Positions 9,019 through 18,822 are shown, numbered from the stretch's first letter. The stretch is DNA of 64,000 nt from MGBC114844 sp910585855 (GCA_965646165.1 CBFFYP010000003.1:1-64000); one strand, 5' to 3'. Program-made: numbers and translations. Notes: generated by a model not told the origin, from the letters alone.

Positions 9019-10239
9019 ATGAGAAAGTTGACAAAAACAGCTGCTGTTGTTGCTTCGATGGCTGTGATGGCTATGGGTACTGCTGTAATGACAAGCGCAG
9101 CTCAAGAAGGTTGGGTACAAAAAGGTGCAGATTGGTACTTTTATGTAAATGGCAATGCGGTAGAAAACCAATGGGCTTTAACCGGTGATAAATGGTACTT
9201 TTTAGGTGAAGATGGAAAAATGGTTAAAAATGCTTTTATCAATGACGGCGTAGAAATTGATTATGACAGTGAAGAAGATATTCCAGAAGGTGGAAACGAA
9301 GAAGATCCTGTCTATTTTGTAGGTTCAGATGGAGCTATGGTAACTGGCTGGATTCAAATTGATTTAAAAAGTTTAGGCGGCACTGTTACACCAAAGACAA
9401 GTAAAACATGGTATTATTTTGGTGGCTCTGGTTATATGTTTGGCGATCAATGGGTAGCTTCTGGAAATGACTGGTATTATTTAAGTCCTGAAGGTAAAAT
9501 GAAAGAAAAAGGATTTGATGAAAGTGGCGATTACTATCTTACAAAAGGTGGTAAAATGGCAACAGGATGGTATAAATTAACTTCTGATGATGCAGAAGCA
9601 ATTAACGACGCAAAAAATTCATCTAACGATGAACTTGAAGAAAATGATTATATTTTTGCTGATAAAGATGGTGAATTGCAAACCGGTTGGGTTAAGGATA
9701 ATGGAAAATGGTACTATATTGATGAAAACTATGGTATGATTGATGATGGTTTTACACCAGACGGAAAATTCTATTTAAAATCCGGCGGAGCTATGGCTAC
9801 TGGTTATACAAAAGTTAATGATAACGAATACTATTTCTTTGATACTTCTAATGGTGAAATGAAAACAAATAAATTCCAAAAAGTAGGAAGCCGTTATTAC
9901 TACTTTGGTGCAGATGGACGTTCTTTTGCAGATCAAATTGGTAAAAATGATACAATATTCTATATTGAAGAAACAAAGAAAAATGGTGCTTCAGGCGAGA
10001 AATTTATCATGGCAACAGATCCAAGTCTTTTAGGAGCAACAACAAGAACTACATCCCCAGTATCCTTTTCTGCTGCTAAAGTTAATGCAATAACAACTGT
10101 AACTCCACAAAATATAGATGATGCTGCCGACTATTTCAAAGAATCCATGGGAAATGAGAAAGATGGATACACTTATAAGATTTATAAATTAGGTTCTGGT
10201 ACTACAAAAACTGTAAAAGCAAAAGCAAAAACAAACTAA
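9019..10239 (+). CDS. Secreted CW-repeat protein, cassette A (probably silent)
   Basis: Secreted protein of 406 residues. Sec signal peptide (residues 1-31, ending VMTSAAQEG) followed by repeats of the choline/glucan-binding type (GW-x-WYYxxxxGxM), about 20 residues each, over residues 32-320. The last about 85 residues form a different domain that ends YKIYKLGS, shared by all five paralogs. The repeats should hold it on phosphocholine or wall glycan. ATG at 9019 follows AAGGAGAG. The signal peptide and first repeats are nearly identical to B-E; the middle differs. Paired sites flank the gene and there is no consensus promoter, so expression may need rearrangement. Confidence 0.9.
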   Translation: MRKLTKTAAVVASMAVMAMGTAVMTSAAQEGWVQKGADWYFYVNGNAVENQWALTGDKWYFLGEDGKMVKNAFINDGVEIDYDSEEDIPEGGNEEDPVYFVGSDGAMVTGWIQIDLKSLGGTVTPKTSKTWYYFGGSGYMFGDQWVASGNDWYYLSPEGKMKEKGFDESGDYYLTKGGKMATGWYKLTSDDAEAINDAKNSSNDELEENDYIFADKDGELQTGWVKDNGKWYYIDENYGMIDDGFTPDGKFYLKSGGAMATGYTKVNDNEYYFFDTSNGEMKTNKFQKVGSRYYYFGADGRSFADQIGKNDTIFYIEETKKNGASGEKFIMATDPSLLGATTRTTSPVSFSAAKVNAITTVTPQNIDDAADYFKESMGNEKDGYTYKIYKLGSGTTKTVKAKAKTN

Positions 10240-10258
10240 AATAGAATGATATTAGGGT

Positions 10259-10297
10259 AATAAAGAGTGTCTAAATTTTAGGCACTCTTTATTATTT
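10259..10297 (+). terminator. Terminator of cassette A
   Basis: AATAAAGAGTGTC pairs with GGCACTCTTTATT and is followed by ATTTGTT; 20 bases after the stop. Confidence 0.85.
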
Positions 10298-10398
10298 GTT
10301 AGTTTTAATTATAATTTGAAATAAAATTTTATATCTTAAAAAATCCAAAAATTATGGTAATATACTTTATCATTTTTATAAAAATCCTCTTAAGAGAA

Positions 10399-10416
10399 AG
10401 ATGTAAAAATAGATGT
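10399..10416 (-). repeat. Paired site, 3' side of cassette A (inverted)
   Basis: Minus-strand ACATCT-N6-ACATCT with 12-base period, opposite in orientation to the site at 8881. Confidence 0.7.
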
Positions 10417-10492
10417 CATTATTAATAAAAATGGTAATATTATCTAATATTGGTAATTATTACTTAATTGTAAAAGATAATTCTTTTTTATT

Positions 10493-11467
10493 TTAATTAT
10501 GTTTTTTTAAATATTTATTCCATAAAGGATATAATTCTATTTCTTTTAACTTACTGCACCATAAAGGATACTCCGCTTTCCTATAACCATTTGTATGATT
10601 TTCCAATAGTTTTACTAAAACATTTTCTAATGTTTCCTTTTGTTTTAAAGGTTTCTCTTGAATTTTTTTCCATGCCAATAAAAGTTCTTCTTCTTCACTA
10701 AGAAGAATATAAAGTTCCTCTATAGAAAGTGGTGCGAAATATTCTACATATTCATTAAGCGACAATAAAGCAATATAAGTACGAATACGCATAATTTCTG
10801 TTCCTATTCCTGCACGATCATAGACTAATAAAAAAGGAATCTTTCGATTTTGTAAATACTTTCTCAATTTTTTTATTATTTTACTTTTTCCGTCTGTAGA
10901 TAAGATATTTACAATATCTAATGAATGTTTTATTAACTGATAGCCTCCTTTTCTATCCTCTACCCAACAATCTTCTGCATAATAAGATTTTACTTGATTG
11001 GTATCCTGATAAAAAATAGGAAATGTACAAATTCCATTTTTTTCTTCTAACGTTAGAATATCATCTTCATTAAAACCTTGATTTAAGTTTGCTTCTCTGG
11101 TTATAATTACTAAATAAGGAATTTCACTTATCATTAAATCATTTAAAATTCGATTACGTACCTGACGCCGTTCTTTGTTATCAACATTTTGTTCTAGATC
11201 ATCAATTAAAATTAAATCAAAATTTTCATAATCTTTTAACTGAAATGTTACAATATCTGAAAGATTTAAAACCTGAATTGATAAAGAAGGTTTACAAACT
11301 ATTTTAAAACCTGCCAGTTCATCTAATGCGTTTGTAACACAGGTAAAAAACTGTGTTTTCCCTATACCAGAATCTCCCGTTATAATTGTGAAATGGGATT
11401 TTATTTTTAAATGATATTCCAAATGAAATCCAGATACATATAATTCTAACATAGTTTTAATCTCCAT
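10493..11467 (-). CDS. P-loop ATPase of unknown family
   Basis: A protein of 324 residues with Walker A (GDSGIGKT, residues 33-40) and Walker B (LILIDDLEQN, about 84-93). A likely sensor-type Thr-Arg follows at LVIITREAN. The second half is helical and charged with no recognised domain. No signal or membrane segment. It overlaps the upstream gene by 11 bases, so the two are translationally coupled. It lies between the bracketed cassettes A and B rather than inside either. An STAND- or transporter-like NTPase role cannot be told apart; function not assigned. Confidence 0.7.
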   Translation of the reverse strand: MEIKTMLELYVSGFHLEYHLKIKSHFTIITGDSGIGKTQFFTCVTNALDELAGFKIVCKPSLSIQVLNLSDIVTFQLKDYENFDLILIDDLEQNVDNKERRQVRNRILNDLMISEIPYLVIITREANLNQGFNEDDILTLEEKNGICTFPIFYQDTNQVKSYYAEDCWVEDRKGGYQLIKHSLDIVNILSTDGKSKIIKKLRKYLQNRKIPFLLVYDRAGIGTEIMRIRTYIALLSLNEYVEYFAPLSIEELYILLSEEEELLLAWKKIQEKPLKQKETLENVLVKLLENHTNGYRKAEYPLWCSKLKEIELYPLWNKYLKKHN

Positions 11468-11969
11468 TTCCTTGATTTAATTTATTTAAGTACATTAAAT
11501 GTTCTTCCACAACATCTTGAATTCCCTTAAAGTCAAAATAAATTTGATCGGATTGCAACCATTTAACTTTTAATTGAGGAAGTGAATAATTCGGATAGCG
11601 AATAGAATCTGAACATATAATTAAATTGATATCTGTTTCTAATGCTGCTTGGCAAATATACTCAAATACATTTGCACCAAAAGTAGAAGATTTATACCAA
11701 GTTGGTTTCTGATCCTTTTGAAAATACATCATAAGTGCAAGCGATTTTACTCCAGTAGCAAGTTCTTGATGAGAATAAGCACGTCCATCCTTTTTTGAAA
11801 GAAAAACAAATCCTCCTTCCCAATGCATATGAGAAATATGTTCTACTGCTCGTTTCAAAATATTGGAATTCATCCATTCTGGTTGAAATTGATAATTAAA
11901 AGTACGATCAATCGCCCACTCAATATTAAAACGATCATAATCGTTCGGAAAAAAATCTAATGTCAACAT
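11457..11969 (-). CDS. Hypothetical protein coupled to the P-loop ATPase
   Basis: About 170 residues. ATG at 11969 is chosen because TGGAGGAACGGGGCAT precedes it; a longer in-frame extension of 47 residues has no ribosome site. The protein is acidic-aromatic (LTLDFFPNDYDRFNIEWAI at the start) and has no membrane segment. No family recognised. With the downstream ATPase it forms a two-gene unit divergent from cassette B, and its upstream region overlaps B's leader DNA. Confidence 0.65.
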   Translation of the reverse strand: MLTLDFFPNDYDRFNIEWAIDRTFNYQFQPEWMNSNILKRAVEHISHMHWEGGFVFLSKKDGRAYSHQELATGVKSLALMMYFQKDQKPTWYKSSTFGANVFEYICQAALETDINLIICSDSIRYPNYSLPQLKVKWLQSDQIYFDFKGIQDVVEEHLMYLNKLNQGNGD

Positions 11970-12078
11970 ATGCCCCGTTCCTCCATTAAAATAAAACTTG
12001 AAAACAGTTTTATTATAACTTGCTATTAATAGAAATACAAGGAAATCAAGACTTTTTATACAAAAAATTTTCCTCTTT

Positions 12079-12096
12079 ACATCTACAAATACATCC
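12079..12096 (+). repeat. Paired site, 5' side of cassette B
   Basis: ACATCT-ACAAAT-ACATCC, ending 46 bases before the core at 12143. Confidence 0.75.
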
Positions 12097-12142
12097 ATCC
12101 CACCCCACAAAATTTTCTGTTTTCTAGGTAATCATGCGGATT

Positions 12143-12174
12143 CAATACACCTGCCTAGTTATACACATGTATTG
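12143..12174 (+). repeat. Candidate recombination core, cassette B
   Basis: CAATACACCTG / CACATGTATTG arms (9 of 11 pairs) around CCTAGTTATA, 42 bases before ATG; identical to the core of C and D. Confidence 0.6.
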
Positions 12175-12216
12175 CAAAATTTGTTTCAGATTATACAAAA
12201 AAGGAGAGTGCAAACA

Positions 12217-13404
12217 ATGAGAAAGTTGACAAAGACGGCTGCTGTCGTTGCTTCAATGGCTGTGATGGCTATGGGTACTGCTGTAATGACAAGCGCAGCC
12301 CAAGAAGGTTGGGTACAAAGTGGTTCGAATTGGTACTATTATATCAATGGTAAAGCTGTAGAAAATCAATGGGTATTAGCTGGTGAGGATTGGTACTTCT
12401 TAGGTGATGACGGAAAAATGGTTACGTATGCATTTATTGAAGATAATGAAGTAGAAACTGACTATACTACTTTAACAGGTGGTGATATTGATGAACCTGT
12501 TTACTTTGTAGGTGCAGATGGTAAAATGGCAAAGGGTTGGGTAAATGTAGACTATTATTTACTGAAAGAATCTGATACTACTCCTATTAATTCAAAATCA
12601 TATTATTATTTTGGAGGCTCAGGAGAAATGTTTGGTGATCAATGGGTATCAGCTGGTGAGGATTGGTATTATCTTTCTTCTGATGGAACAATGGCTGAAA
12701 CTGATTTTGATGAAAGCGGAAAATATTATCTTACAAAAGATGGTGCAATGGCCTGTGGTTGGTACAAATTAAAGTCTGATGATGCAAAAAGTCTGTTTGG
12801 TGAATCAAATAAAGCTGAATTTACTGGAAAATATATTTACACAGATGCAGATGGTGAAATTCAAACTGGCTGGGTAAAAGATAATGGAAAATGGTACTAT
12901 TTAGATGAAACAAGTACAGAGAGAGGCGATGTAGCTTTAATGCATGAAGGTTTTCTAGAAAAACAAGTAGATACTACTAGTGCAGATGAGTCAAAAACAA
13001 ATACTTTCTATCTCCAAGAAAAATCAGGTGCTATGGCAACTGGTTATACCAAAATTGATAAGTATGATTATAGATTTTTTGATAAATCTACTGGTGCTAT
13101 GAAAACGAAGTCTTTCCAGACAATAAATAATAGATATTATTGGTTCGAAGCAGATGGAACATCATTGTCTGATGCTAGTGAAGATAAAAAAGATGTTTAT
13201 TATTATATCAAAGAAGCCAAAACAAGTAATGGAGTTGAAATACCAGAGAAGGAAAGAACTTTTCCTACTACAGGCAGTGCTGCAACATTAGGTGCTAATC
13301 TGGATGAAGTTGCTACAAAAGTAAAAAAAGATGGAAAATCAGGAATGACTTATACCATTTATAAATTAGGTTCTAGTTCCTCTAAAACAGTAAAGATTAA
13401 ATAA
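12217..13404 (+). CDS. Secreted CW-repeat protein, cassette B (probably silent)
   Basis: A paralog of 395 residues with the same signal peptide and first repeat as A, C and E, then its own set of CW repeats. Distinct inserts include an LDETSTERGDVALMHEG loop and a Thr/Ser/Lys-rich segment near residue 260. It ends with the common YTIYKLGS motif followed by a Lys-rich tail. ATG follows AAGGAGAG. The leader is almost base-for-base that of C, while the coding middle diverges strongly, the pattern expected of recombining surface antigen genes. No -35 box is seen at the proper distance. Confidence 0.9.
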   Translation: MRKLTKTAAVVASMAVMAMGTAVMTSAAQEGWVQSGSNWYYYINGKAVENQWVLAGEDWYFLGDDGKMVTYAFIEDNEVETDYTTLTGGDIDEPVYFVGADGKMAKGWVNVDYYLLKESDTTPINSKSYYYFGGSGEMFGDQWVSAGEDWYYLSSDGTMAETDFDESGKYYLTKDGAMACGWYKLKSDDAKSLFGESNKAEFTGKYIYTDADGEIQTGWVKDNGKWYYLDETSTERGDVALMHEGFLEKQVDTTSADESKTNTFYLQEKSGAMATGYTKIDKYDYRFFDKSTGAMKTKSFQTINNRYYWFEADGTSLSDASEDKKDVYYYIKEAKTSNGVEIPEKERTFPTTGSAATLGANLDEVATKVKKDGKSGMTYTIYKLGSSSSKTVKIK

Positions 13405-13434
13405 AAGTTTTTTCATAATAAAACAATTATAATT

Positions 13435-13478
13435 AAAAAATGCCTTCTATCAACTCAGATAGAGGCATTTTATTTTTA
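13435..13478 (+). terminator. Terminator of cassette B
   Basis: AAAAAATGCCTTCTATC pairs with GATAGAGGCATTTT, then ATTTTT; also usable from the minus strand. Confidence 0.85.
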
Positions 13479-13487
13479 CTTTTTCTG

Positions 13488-13505
13488 TGATGTATTTATG
13501 GATGT
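13488..13505 (-). repeat. Paired site, 3' side of cassette B (inverted)
   Basis: Minus-strand ACATCC-N6-ACATCA with 12-base period. Confidence 0.7.
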
Positions 13506-13600
13506 AAACCTTTTTAATAATAAAAATTTTCCAATTTCACCTTTTCCAATAATACTTTTATAATATAAGTAAATAAATTACAAAATAATTAAAATCAATA

Positions 13601-15172
13601 TCATTCTTTATATTTTTCAATTATACAATAATGTTTTTTAGTTTCTTTTTCATAATTAATACCAATTAATAACAAATTTTCCTTATAATCTTGCAATCCC
13701 TGCATATATCTTTTTTCTTTTATTTGAGAAATCGCACCTTTTGCACTTTTATCCCATTTCAATTCTATAATTAACGCTGGTTTATCTATATATTTCTTTC
13801 TAGGCAAATAAACAATATCAGCAAATCCTTTTCCAGTAGGAAATTCCCTTATTGCTGTATAATATCGTCTAGCACTGTAATAAGCAAGAGAAATGGTACA
13901 ACTTAAAGCATTTTCATCATTATAAGTTAAAATAGAAGTTTCAAAATGTGCTTTTTCTATCCCTTTTGCTACGGTTTCTTCTTCTCGATTCCAAGTTGCT
14001 TCTAATAACTTTTCAGATAACATAACTGCCTGTACTACTTCATCCCATCCTACATATTGAATTGCATTAATAAATTCTGCTTCTACCTCTTTATTTGGTA
14101 TAAATACTTCTTTCTTTTCAAAATTATATCCTAAATACCCTAAATGAACAAATAAAGTCAGTACATCTTCTGCAGAGGCAAAGGTTGTCATATCATTACG
14201 AAATGTTCCAATATTGATTGTTTTACAATTTCCCGCCAGCAATTCAATAATAATTTCTTTTAACCCATCATAATTCATAATAATATAATCTTTTAAAGCT
14301 TCAAACGTTTCCGTTTGATTCCAATAATTATTATAACGATGTGTCAACATAGCACGAACGACAGAACGTGGATTATAAATATGACAATTCGAAGCAAGTA
14401 TATATCCATCATACCATTGTTGTGTTTCTTCAAAATTCATTGTATATTTTTGACAAAGTGAAACAACTTCCTGTGTTGTAAAACCAACATATTCCATTAA
14501 TTCTCCCTGATCTAACATGGAATATTCATCAAACATATTCAATGCAGAATGTGTTCCATATTTTTTGATAGGAAGTATTCCTGTCATATAAACCAAATGA
14601 AGATAGGCTTTATCTTTTAAAAAGTCACGCAAAAAATCCAAATATTGTTTTTGAGCTGTTTGATCCATCTTTAATTCCCGAAAGATACAATCCCATTCAT
14701 CAATAATAACAAGAAATGGTTCTTTGGTTTCATCATAAATATCTTGTATACATCCAATCAAATCTTTTGTATCATAATAATCCACTTCTGGATAAGCACG
14801 TAAAATTTCTCGAAGTACCCTTCCACATAACAAACTTAACATCCCATCTATCGAATGAGTACGACTAAAAAATTCCTGCATATTAAGAAATATTACATTA
14901 TATTTGTTACAATATTTTTCAAAAGAATCTACTTTTGAAACTTGATAGGAAAGAAACAATTCCTTTGAATCACAACCTTTACTATAATAAGCAACTAACA
15001 TATTTGCTGTGATCGATTTCCCAAAGCGTCTTGGTCGACTTACACAGAGATACTTATTATTTGTTCTTAAAACAGAATTGGTATAACAAATCAAAGCGGT
15101 TTTGTCTACATAAATTTCTGAATTACAGGCTTCAAAAAATTTTTCATTTCCCGGATTAAAATAACTTCCCAT
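13601..15172 (-). CDS. AAA-ATPase-like / PD-(D/E)XK nuclease protein, copy 1
   Basis: A protein of 523 residues of the common AAA-ATPase_like (PF09820-type) plus C-terminal PD-(D/E)XK (PF08011-type) family. N-terminal YVDKT and RPRRFGKS (P-loop variant), Walker B-like FLVIIDEWDCIF near residue 170, then the YDGY and SVV-R sensor region. The nuclease motif is FADIV...LIIELKWD with Asp, Glu and Lys in place. The biological role of the family is unsettled. It sits between cassettes B and C, opposite in strand, and has a close paralog between C and D. Confidence 0.88.
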   Translation of the reverse strand: MGSYFNPGNEKFFEACNSEIYVDKTALICYTNSVLRTNNKYLCVSRPRRFGKSITANMLVAYYSKGCDSKELFLSYQVSKVDSFEKYCNKYNVIFLNMQEFFSRTHSIDGMLSLLCGRVLREILRAYPEVDYYDTKDLIGCIQDIYDETKEPFLVIIDEWDCIFRELKMDQTAQKQYLDFLRDFLKDKAYLHLVYMTGILPIKKYGTHSALNMFDEYSMLDQGELMEYVGFTTQEVVSLCQKYTMNFEETQQWYDGYILASNCHIYNPRSVVRAMLTHRYNNYWNQTETFEALKDYIIMNYDGLKEIIIELLAGNCKTINIGTFRNDMTTFASAEDVLTLFVHLGYLGYNFEKKEVFIPNKEVEAEFINAIQYVGWDEVVQAVMLSEKLLEATWNREEETVAKGIEKAHFETSILTYNDENALSCTISLAYYSARRYYTAIREFPTGKGFADIVYLPRKKYIDKPALIIELKWDKSAKGAISQIKEKRYMQGLQDYKENLLLIGINYEKETKKHYCIIEKYKE

Positions 15173-15297
15173 AATTTTCCATCCTTATCTGTACTAAAAA
15201 ATAACTATTTTATTTACTAATTGTAACATAACTTTCTTCACTTGTCAGGATCAGTTACAAAAAATTCTATATTATATTAACTAAAAAATAAAGAATG

Positions 15298-15315
15298 ACA
15301 TCTACAAATACATCC
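15298..15315 (+). repeat. Paired site, 5' side of cassette C
   Basis: ACATCT-ACAAAT-ACATCC, 46 bases before the core at 15362. Confidence 0.75.
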
Positions 15316-15361
15316 ATCCCACCCCACAAAATTTTCTGTTTTCTAGGTAATCATGCGGATT

Positions 15362-15393
15362 CAATACACCTGCCTAGTTATACACATGTATTG
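15362..15393 (+). repeat. Candidate recombination core, cassette C
   Basis: Same 32 bases as in B; 42 bases before the ATG. Confidence 0.6.
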
Positions 15394-15435
15394 CAAAATT
15401 TGTTTTAGATTATACAAAAAAGGAGAGTGCAAACA

Positions 15436-16620
15436 ATGAGAAAGTTGACAAAAACGGCGGCTGTTGTTGCTTCGATGGCTGTAATGGCTATGGGTGCTAC
15501 AGTAATGACCAGTGCAGCTCAAGAAGGTTGGGTACAAAAGGGTTCTGATTGGTATTATTATGTAAATGGTAATGCGGTAGAAAATCAATGGGTATTAGCA
15601 GGAAAAGACTGGTATTTCTTAGGTGACGATGGAAAAATGCTTACCAATGCATTTATCAATGATAATGAAGAAGTAGAAATCGATGACAGCACAGATACTT
15701 ATGATTTTGATGCTACTGATGAAGACGATCCTTACTATTTTGTAGATAATGATGGTAAAATGGTTACAGGTTGGAAAAAAATTGATTACAAAAAAGTAGG
15801 CGGCATTACTTCTCCTACAGATAGCACAAACTGGTATTATTTCGGTGGTTCTGGCAATATGCTAGGCGATGCATGGGTAATGGCAGATGAAAAATGGTAT
15901 TATATTTGTGATAACGGAATTATGGTAAAAAATACCTATGTTGATTATGATGATGATCTTTATTATCTTGGAAAAGACGGTGTTATGGTTTCTGGCTGGT
16001 ATAAACTCACTGATGATGATGAAACAAAATCTGGAAAAAAATGGGGGGATGATCGCCCAGAATATACAGGCAATGGTTTAAATAATCCAGAAAGTATTGG
16101 TGCATCTGGAACATGGGTATTTGCAGATACAGACGGAGAACTTCAAACAGGATGGGTAAAAGAAAACAGCAAATGGTATTATCTTGGATCCGTTACTACA
16201 ACATCCATAGTAGGAACACAAGAGGGGCGTTCTGAAATAGGCGATTACCAAATGAACGAAGATACCTTTATTTTTGATGGAAGTAAATATTTCTATTTAA
16301 AATCTAACGGTGCATTACAAACAGGATGGTTTAAAGTAGACGGAAAGAAATATAACGCAAAATCTAGTGGTGAGATTAGAAGAAATGATATCACTACAGT
16401 AGACGGCAAAAATTACTTCTTTGAAAGTGACGGAACTTATCAAGATGATGGTTATGCTGTAAAATATGTTTTAGATGGAAAAACAATTAAGAAAGTATTA
16501 GATGCTTCTTCTGTAAGTACTGCCGAGGATGAAGTAAATAATGAAATTAAAAAAGCTGGCGTAAAATATACAATTTATAAGTTAGGTTCTTCCAGCACTT
16601 ATTCTAAAACATCAAAATAA
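15436..16620 (+). CDS. Secreted CW-repeat protein, cassette C (probably silent)
   Basis: A paralog of 394 residues. The signal peptide (residues 1-31, MGATVMTSAAQEG) matches that of E more than A or B. CW repeats run through most of the chain with acidic inserts (DDSTDTYDFDATDEDDP near residue 85) and a large insert around residue 195-290. It ends YTIYKLGSS plus a short Ser/Lys tail. ATG follows AAGGAGAG. A G6 run at about 16043 is in frame. Flanked by inverted paired sites; no consensus promoter in front. Confidence 0.9.
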   Translation: MRKLTKTAAVVASMAVMAMGATVMTSAAQEGWVQKGSDWYYYVNGNAVENQWVLAGKDWYFLGDDGKMLTNAFINDNEEVEIDDSTDTYDFDATDEDDPYYFVDNDGKMVTGWKKIDYKKVGGITSPTDSTNWYYFGGSGNMLGDAWVMADEKWYYICDNGIMVKNTYVDYDDDLYYLGKDGVMVSGWYKLTDDDETKSGKKWGDDRPEYTGNGLNNPESIGASGTWVFADTDGELQTGWVKENSKWYYLGSVTTTSIVGTQEGRSEIGDYQMNEDTFIFDGSKYFYLKSNGALQTGWFKVDGKKYNAKSSGEIRRNDITTVDGKNYFFESDGTYQDDGYAVKYVLDGKTIKKVLDASSVSTAEDEVNNEIKKAGVKYTIYKLGSSSTYSKTSK

Positions 16621-16634
16621 GCGGAAAAATATAG

Positions 16635-16688
16635 AAAAAAGCTGTTATAAGAAAGAATATCTTTTATTCATCTTATAACAGTTTTTTT
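16635..16688 (+). terminator. Terminator of cassette C
   Basis: AAAAAAGCTGTTATAAGA pairs with TCTTATAACAG, followed by TTTTTTT. Confidence 0.88.
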
Positions 16689-16753
16689 CCTTTAATTTTG
16701 GTAATAAAAAATTTTTTTCAATATATTTTTACATAAAATACTCTTTAAAAATC

Positions 16754-16771
16754 CGATGTAATTATGGATGT
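16754..16771 (-). repeat. Paired site, 3' side of cassette C (inverted)
   Basis: Minus-strand ACATCC-N6-ACATCG with 12-base period. Confidence 0.7.
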
Positions 16772-16899
16772 ACTATACTATAAAAAAGGAATTTATCCAT
16801 TTTTTTCTTTAATTCTAAAAATTTGGTTTTTATTAAAAAAAATGAATTTTATTCTTTTTTTCTAAATTTATTTAAAAGGGAAGAAAAAATCATCCTATC

Positions 16900-18474
16900 T
16901 TATTTATAGAATTTTTCTATTTTACAATGATGTTCTTTTTTCTTTTTATCATAATTGATTCCTATCAGTAATAAATTCCCACTATATTCCTGAAGAGCAT
17001 GTACATATTTCTTTTCTTTAATTTGTGTAATTGCACTTTCCGTATCTATATTCCATTTTAATTCAATAATCATTGCTGGCTTATCTAGACAATTTTTTCT
17101 TGGCAAAAATACAATATCAGCGAATCCCTTTCCTGTAGGATACTCCCGTATAGTAGTATAATATCTTCTTGCACTATAATAAGCGAGAGAGATAGTACAA
17201 CTCAAAGCGTTTTCATTATTATAAGTAAGTGAAGACATTTCTAAATGAACACGTTCTATTTCAGTTGCAACAATTTCCTCATTCATATTCCAAGTTGCCT
17301 GCAGCAAATGTTCCGAATGATTAATTGCTTGAATTACCTCATCCCATCCGGCATTTTTTATAGCATTGATAAATTCTGTTTCCACTTCTGAATTTGGAAT
17401 AAATATCTGTTGTGTTTGAAAATCATAGCCCAAATACCCTAAATGAACCAATAGAGTAAAAACATCATCTGCAGAAGTAAAAGTTGTCATATCATTGCTA
17501 AATGTTCCAGGATTTATTTTCTTTTGCTCTCCAGAAAGCAATTCAATTATAGTATCCTTTAATCCATCAAAATTCATAACAATATAATCTCTTAATGCTT
17601 CAAAAGTTTCTGTCTGATTCCAATAATTATTATATCGTCTTGTAAGCATTGCACGCACAACGGAGCAAGGACTATATATATGAATATTTTGGTCAAATCG
17701 ATATCCATCATACCAATGCTGAAGTTCTGCTAAATCCATATTGTATTTTTGACATAGAAATCTTACATCTTTTTGTGTAAACCCTACATATTCGGCTAAA
17801 TTTCCGGGATCTAACATAGAATATTCATCAAACATATTTAATGCAGAATGAGAACCATATTTTTTAATAGGTAAAATCCCTGTCATGTAAGCTAAAGCAA
17901 CATAAGCTTTGTCTTTTAATAAATTCCGTAAAAAATCCAAATAAAATGTTTGGGAAGCCACATCATATTTTATCTCTCGAAAAATACAATCCCACTCATC
18001 AATAATAAAAATAAATTTTTTATCTTTTTTTTCATTATAAATGTCAAGAAGAACACCTATCAAATCCTCTTTATCAAAATAATCTATATCAGGATATGCC
18101 CTAAGCAAATCACGCAGTAATGCTTTTTCCAACAAAACCTTCATTTTTCTAATATCATGTGTACGACTTAAAAAATCCTGCATATTTAAAAAAATTACGT
18201 TATACTGATTCAGATGAATTGTAAAACTTGGATCTTGCATAATTTGTAATCCATGAAATAATTCCTCTGAATCACATTCTCTTCCATAATAAGCTGCAAG
18301 CATTTCAGCAGCCATTGATTTTCCAAATCTCCGTGGTCTGCTTATACAAACAAATTTTTGTTTTGTTTCCAATATTTGATTCGTATAGCAAAGTAATCCC
18401 GTTTTGTCAATATAGATTTCAGATGATACTGCCTCTTGAAATCCAATATTCCCCGGATTCAAATAAATTCCCAT
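16900..18474 (-). CDS. AAA-ATPase-like / PD-(D/E)XK nuclease protein, copy 2
   Basis: A protein of 524 residues, highly similar along its full length to the one at 13601-15172 and with the same motifs: RPRRFGKS, FIFIIDEWDCIF, YDGYRFD, and the nuclease core FADIV...MIIELKWN with Asp, Glu and Lys. It lies between cassettes C and D on the opposite strand. The pair suggests that a cassette plus its neighbour was duplicated as a unit. Whether the nuclease has a part in cassette exchange is unknown; such genes are also common elsewhere in these bacteria. Confidence 0.88.
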   Translation of the reverse strand: MGIYLNPGNIGFQEAVSSEIYIDKTGLLCYTNQILETKQKFVCISRPRRFGKSMAAEMLAAYYGRECDSEELFHGLQIMQDPSFTIHLNQYNVIFLNMQDFLSRTHDIRKMKVLLEKALLRDLLRAYPDIDYFDKEDLIGVLLDIYNEKKDKKFIFIIDEWDCIFREIKYDVASQTFYLDFLRNLLKDKAYVALAYMTGILPIKKYGSHSALNMFDEYSMLDPGNLAEYVGFTQKDVRFLCQKYNMDLAELQHWYDGYRFDQNIHIYSPCSVVRAMLTRRYNNYWNQTETFEALRDYIVMNFDGLKDTIIELLSGEQKKINPGTFSNDMTTFTSADDVFTLLVHLGYLGYDFQTQQIFIPNSEVETEFINAIKNAGWDEVIQAINHSEHLLQATWNMNEEIVATEIERVHLEMSSLTYNNENALSCTISLAYYSARRYYTTIREYPTGKGFADIVFLPRKNCLDKPAMIIELKWNIDTESAITQIKEKKYVHALQEYSGNLLLIGINYDKKKKEHHCKIEKFYK

Positions 18475-18758
18475 AACATTCCCTTTCTATTTATCATTTT
18501 ATTTTTTATTATATTAGTAAAATCTAAACTATCCCTTTGTCAAGAATATTTTTCGTTTAAAAAAATAGGGGCAGTATATTCACTCAAAATTTCTTTTATT
18601 AATTTTCTCTATTCTTTAATTTAATCTAATCATAACATACTTTCTTTTTCTCTACAATAAAATCCCTTTAAAAAATTTTTCTCCTCTTTAAATCAATCTA
18701 TTACAATAATCCTTTTTTTGCCATTCTACTAAAAATATCATCAAAAAAGAAAAGAATG

Positions 18759-18776
18759 ACATCTACAAATACATCC
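18759..18776 (+). repeat. Paired site, 5' side of cassette D
   Basis: ACATCT-ACAAAT-ACATCC, 46 bases before the core at 18823. Confidence 0.75.
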
Positions 18777-18822
18777 ATCTCACCCAACAAAATTTCTCAT
18801 TTTTCCAGCAACCATGCGGATT

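Noticed and set aside
8944..9171. Minus-strand frames over the cassette leaders (also 15361-15588)
   Set aside because: They are shadows of the conserved leader and signal peptide and mirror it in both copies; no ribosome site.
16043..16048. G6 tract in cassette C as a slippage switch
   Set aside because: Only six bases and in frame, in a Trp-Gly context common to these repeats; weaker than the two G7 tracts.
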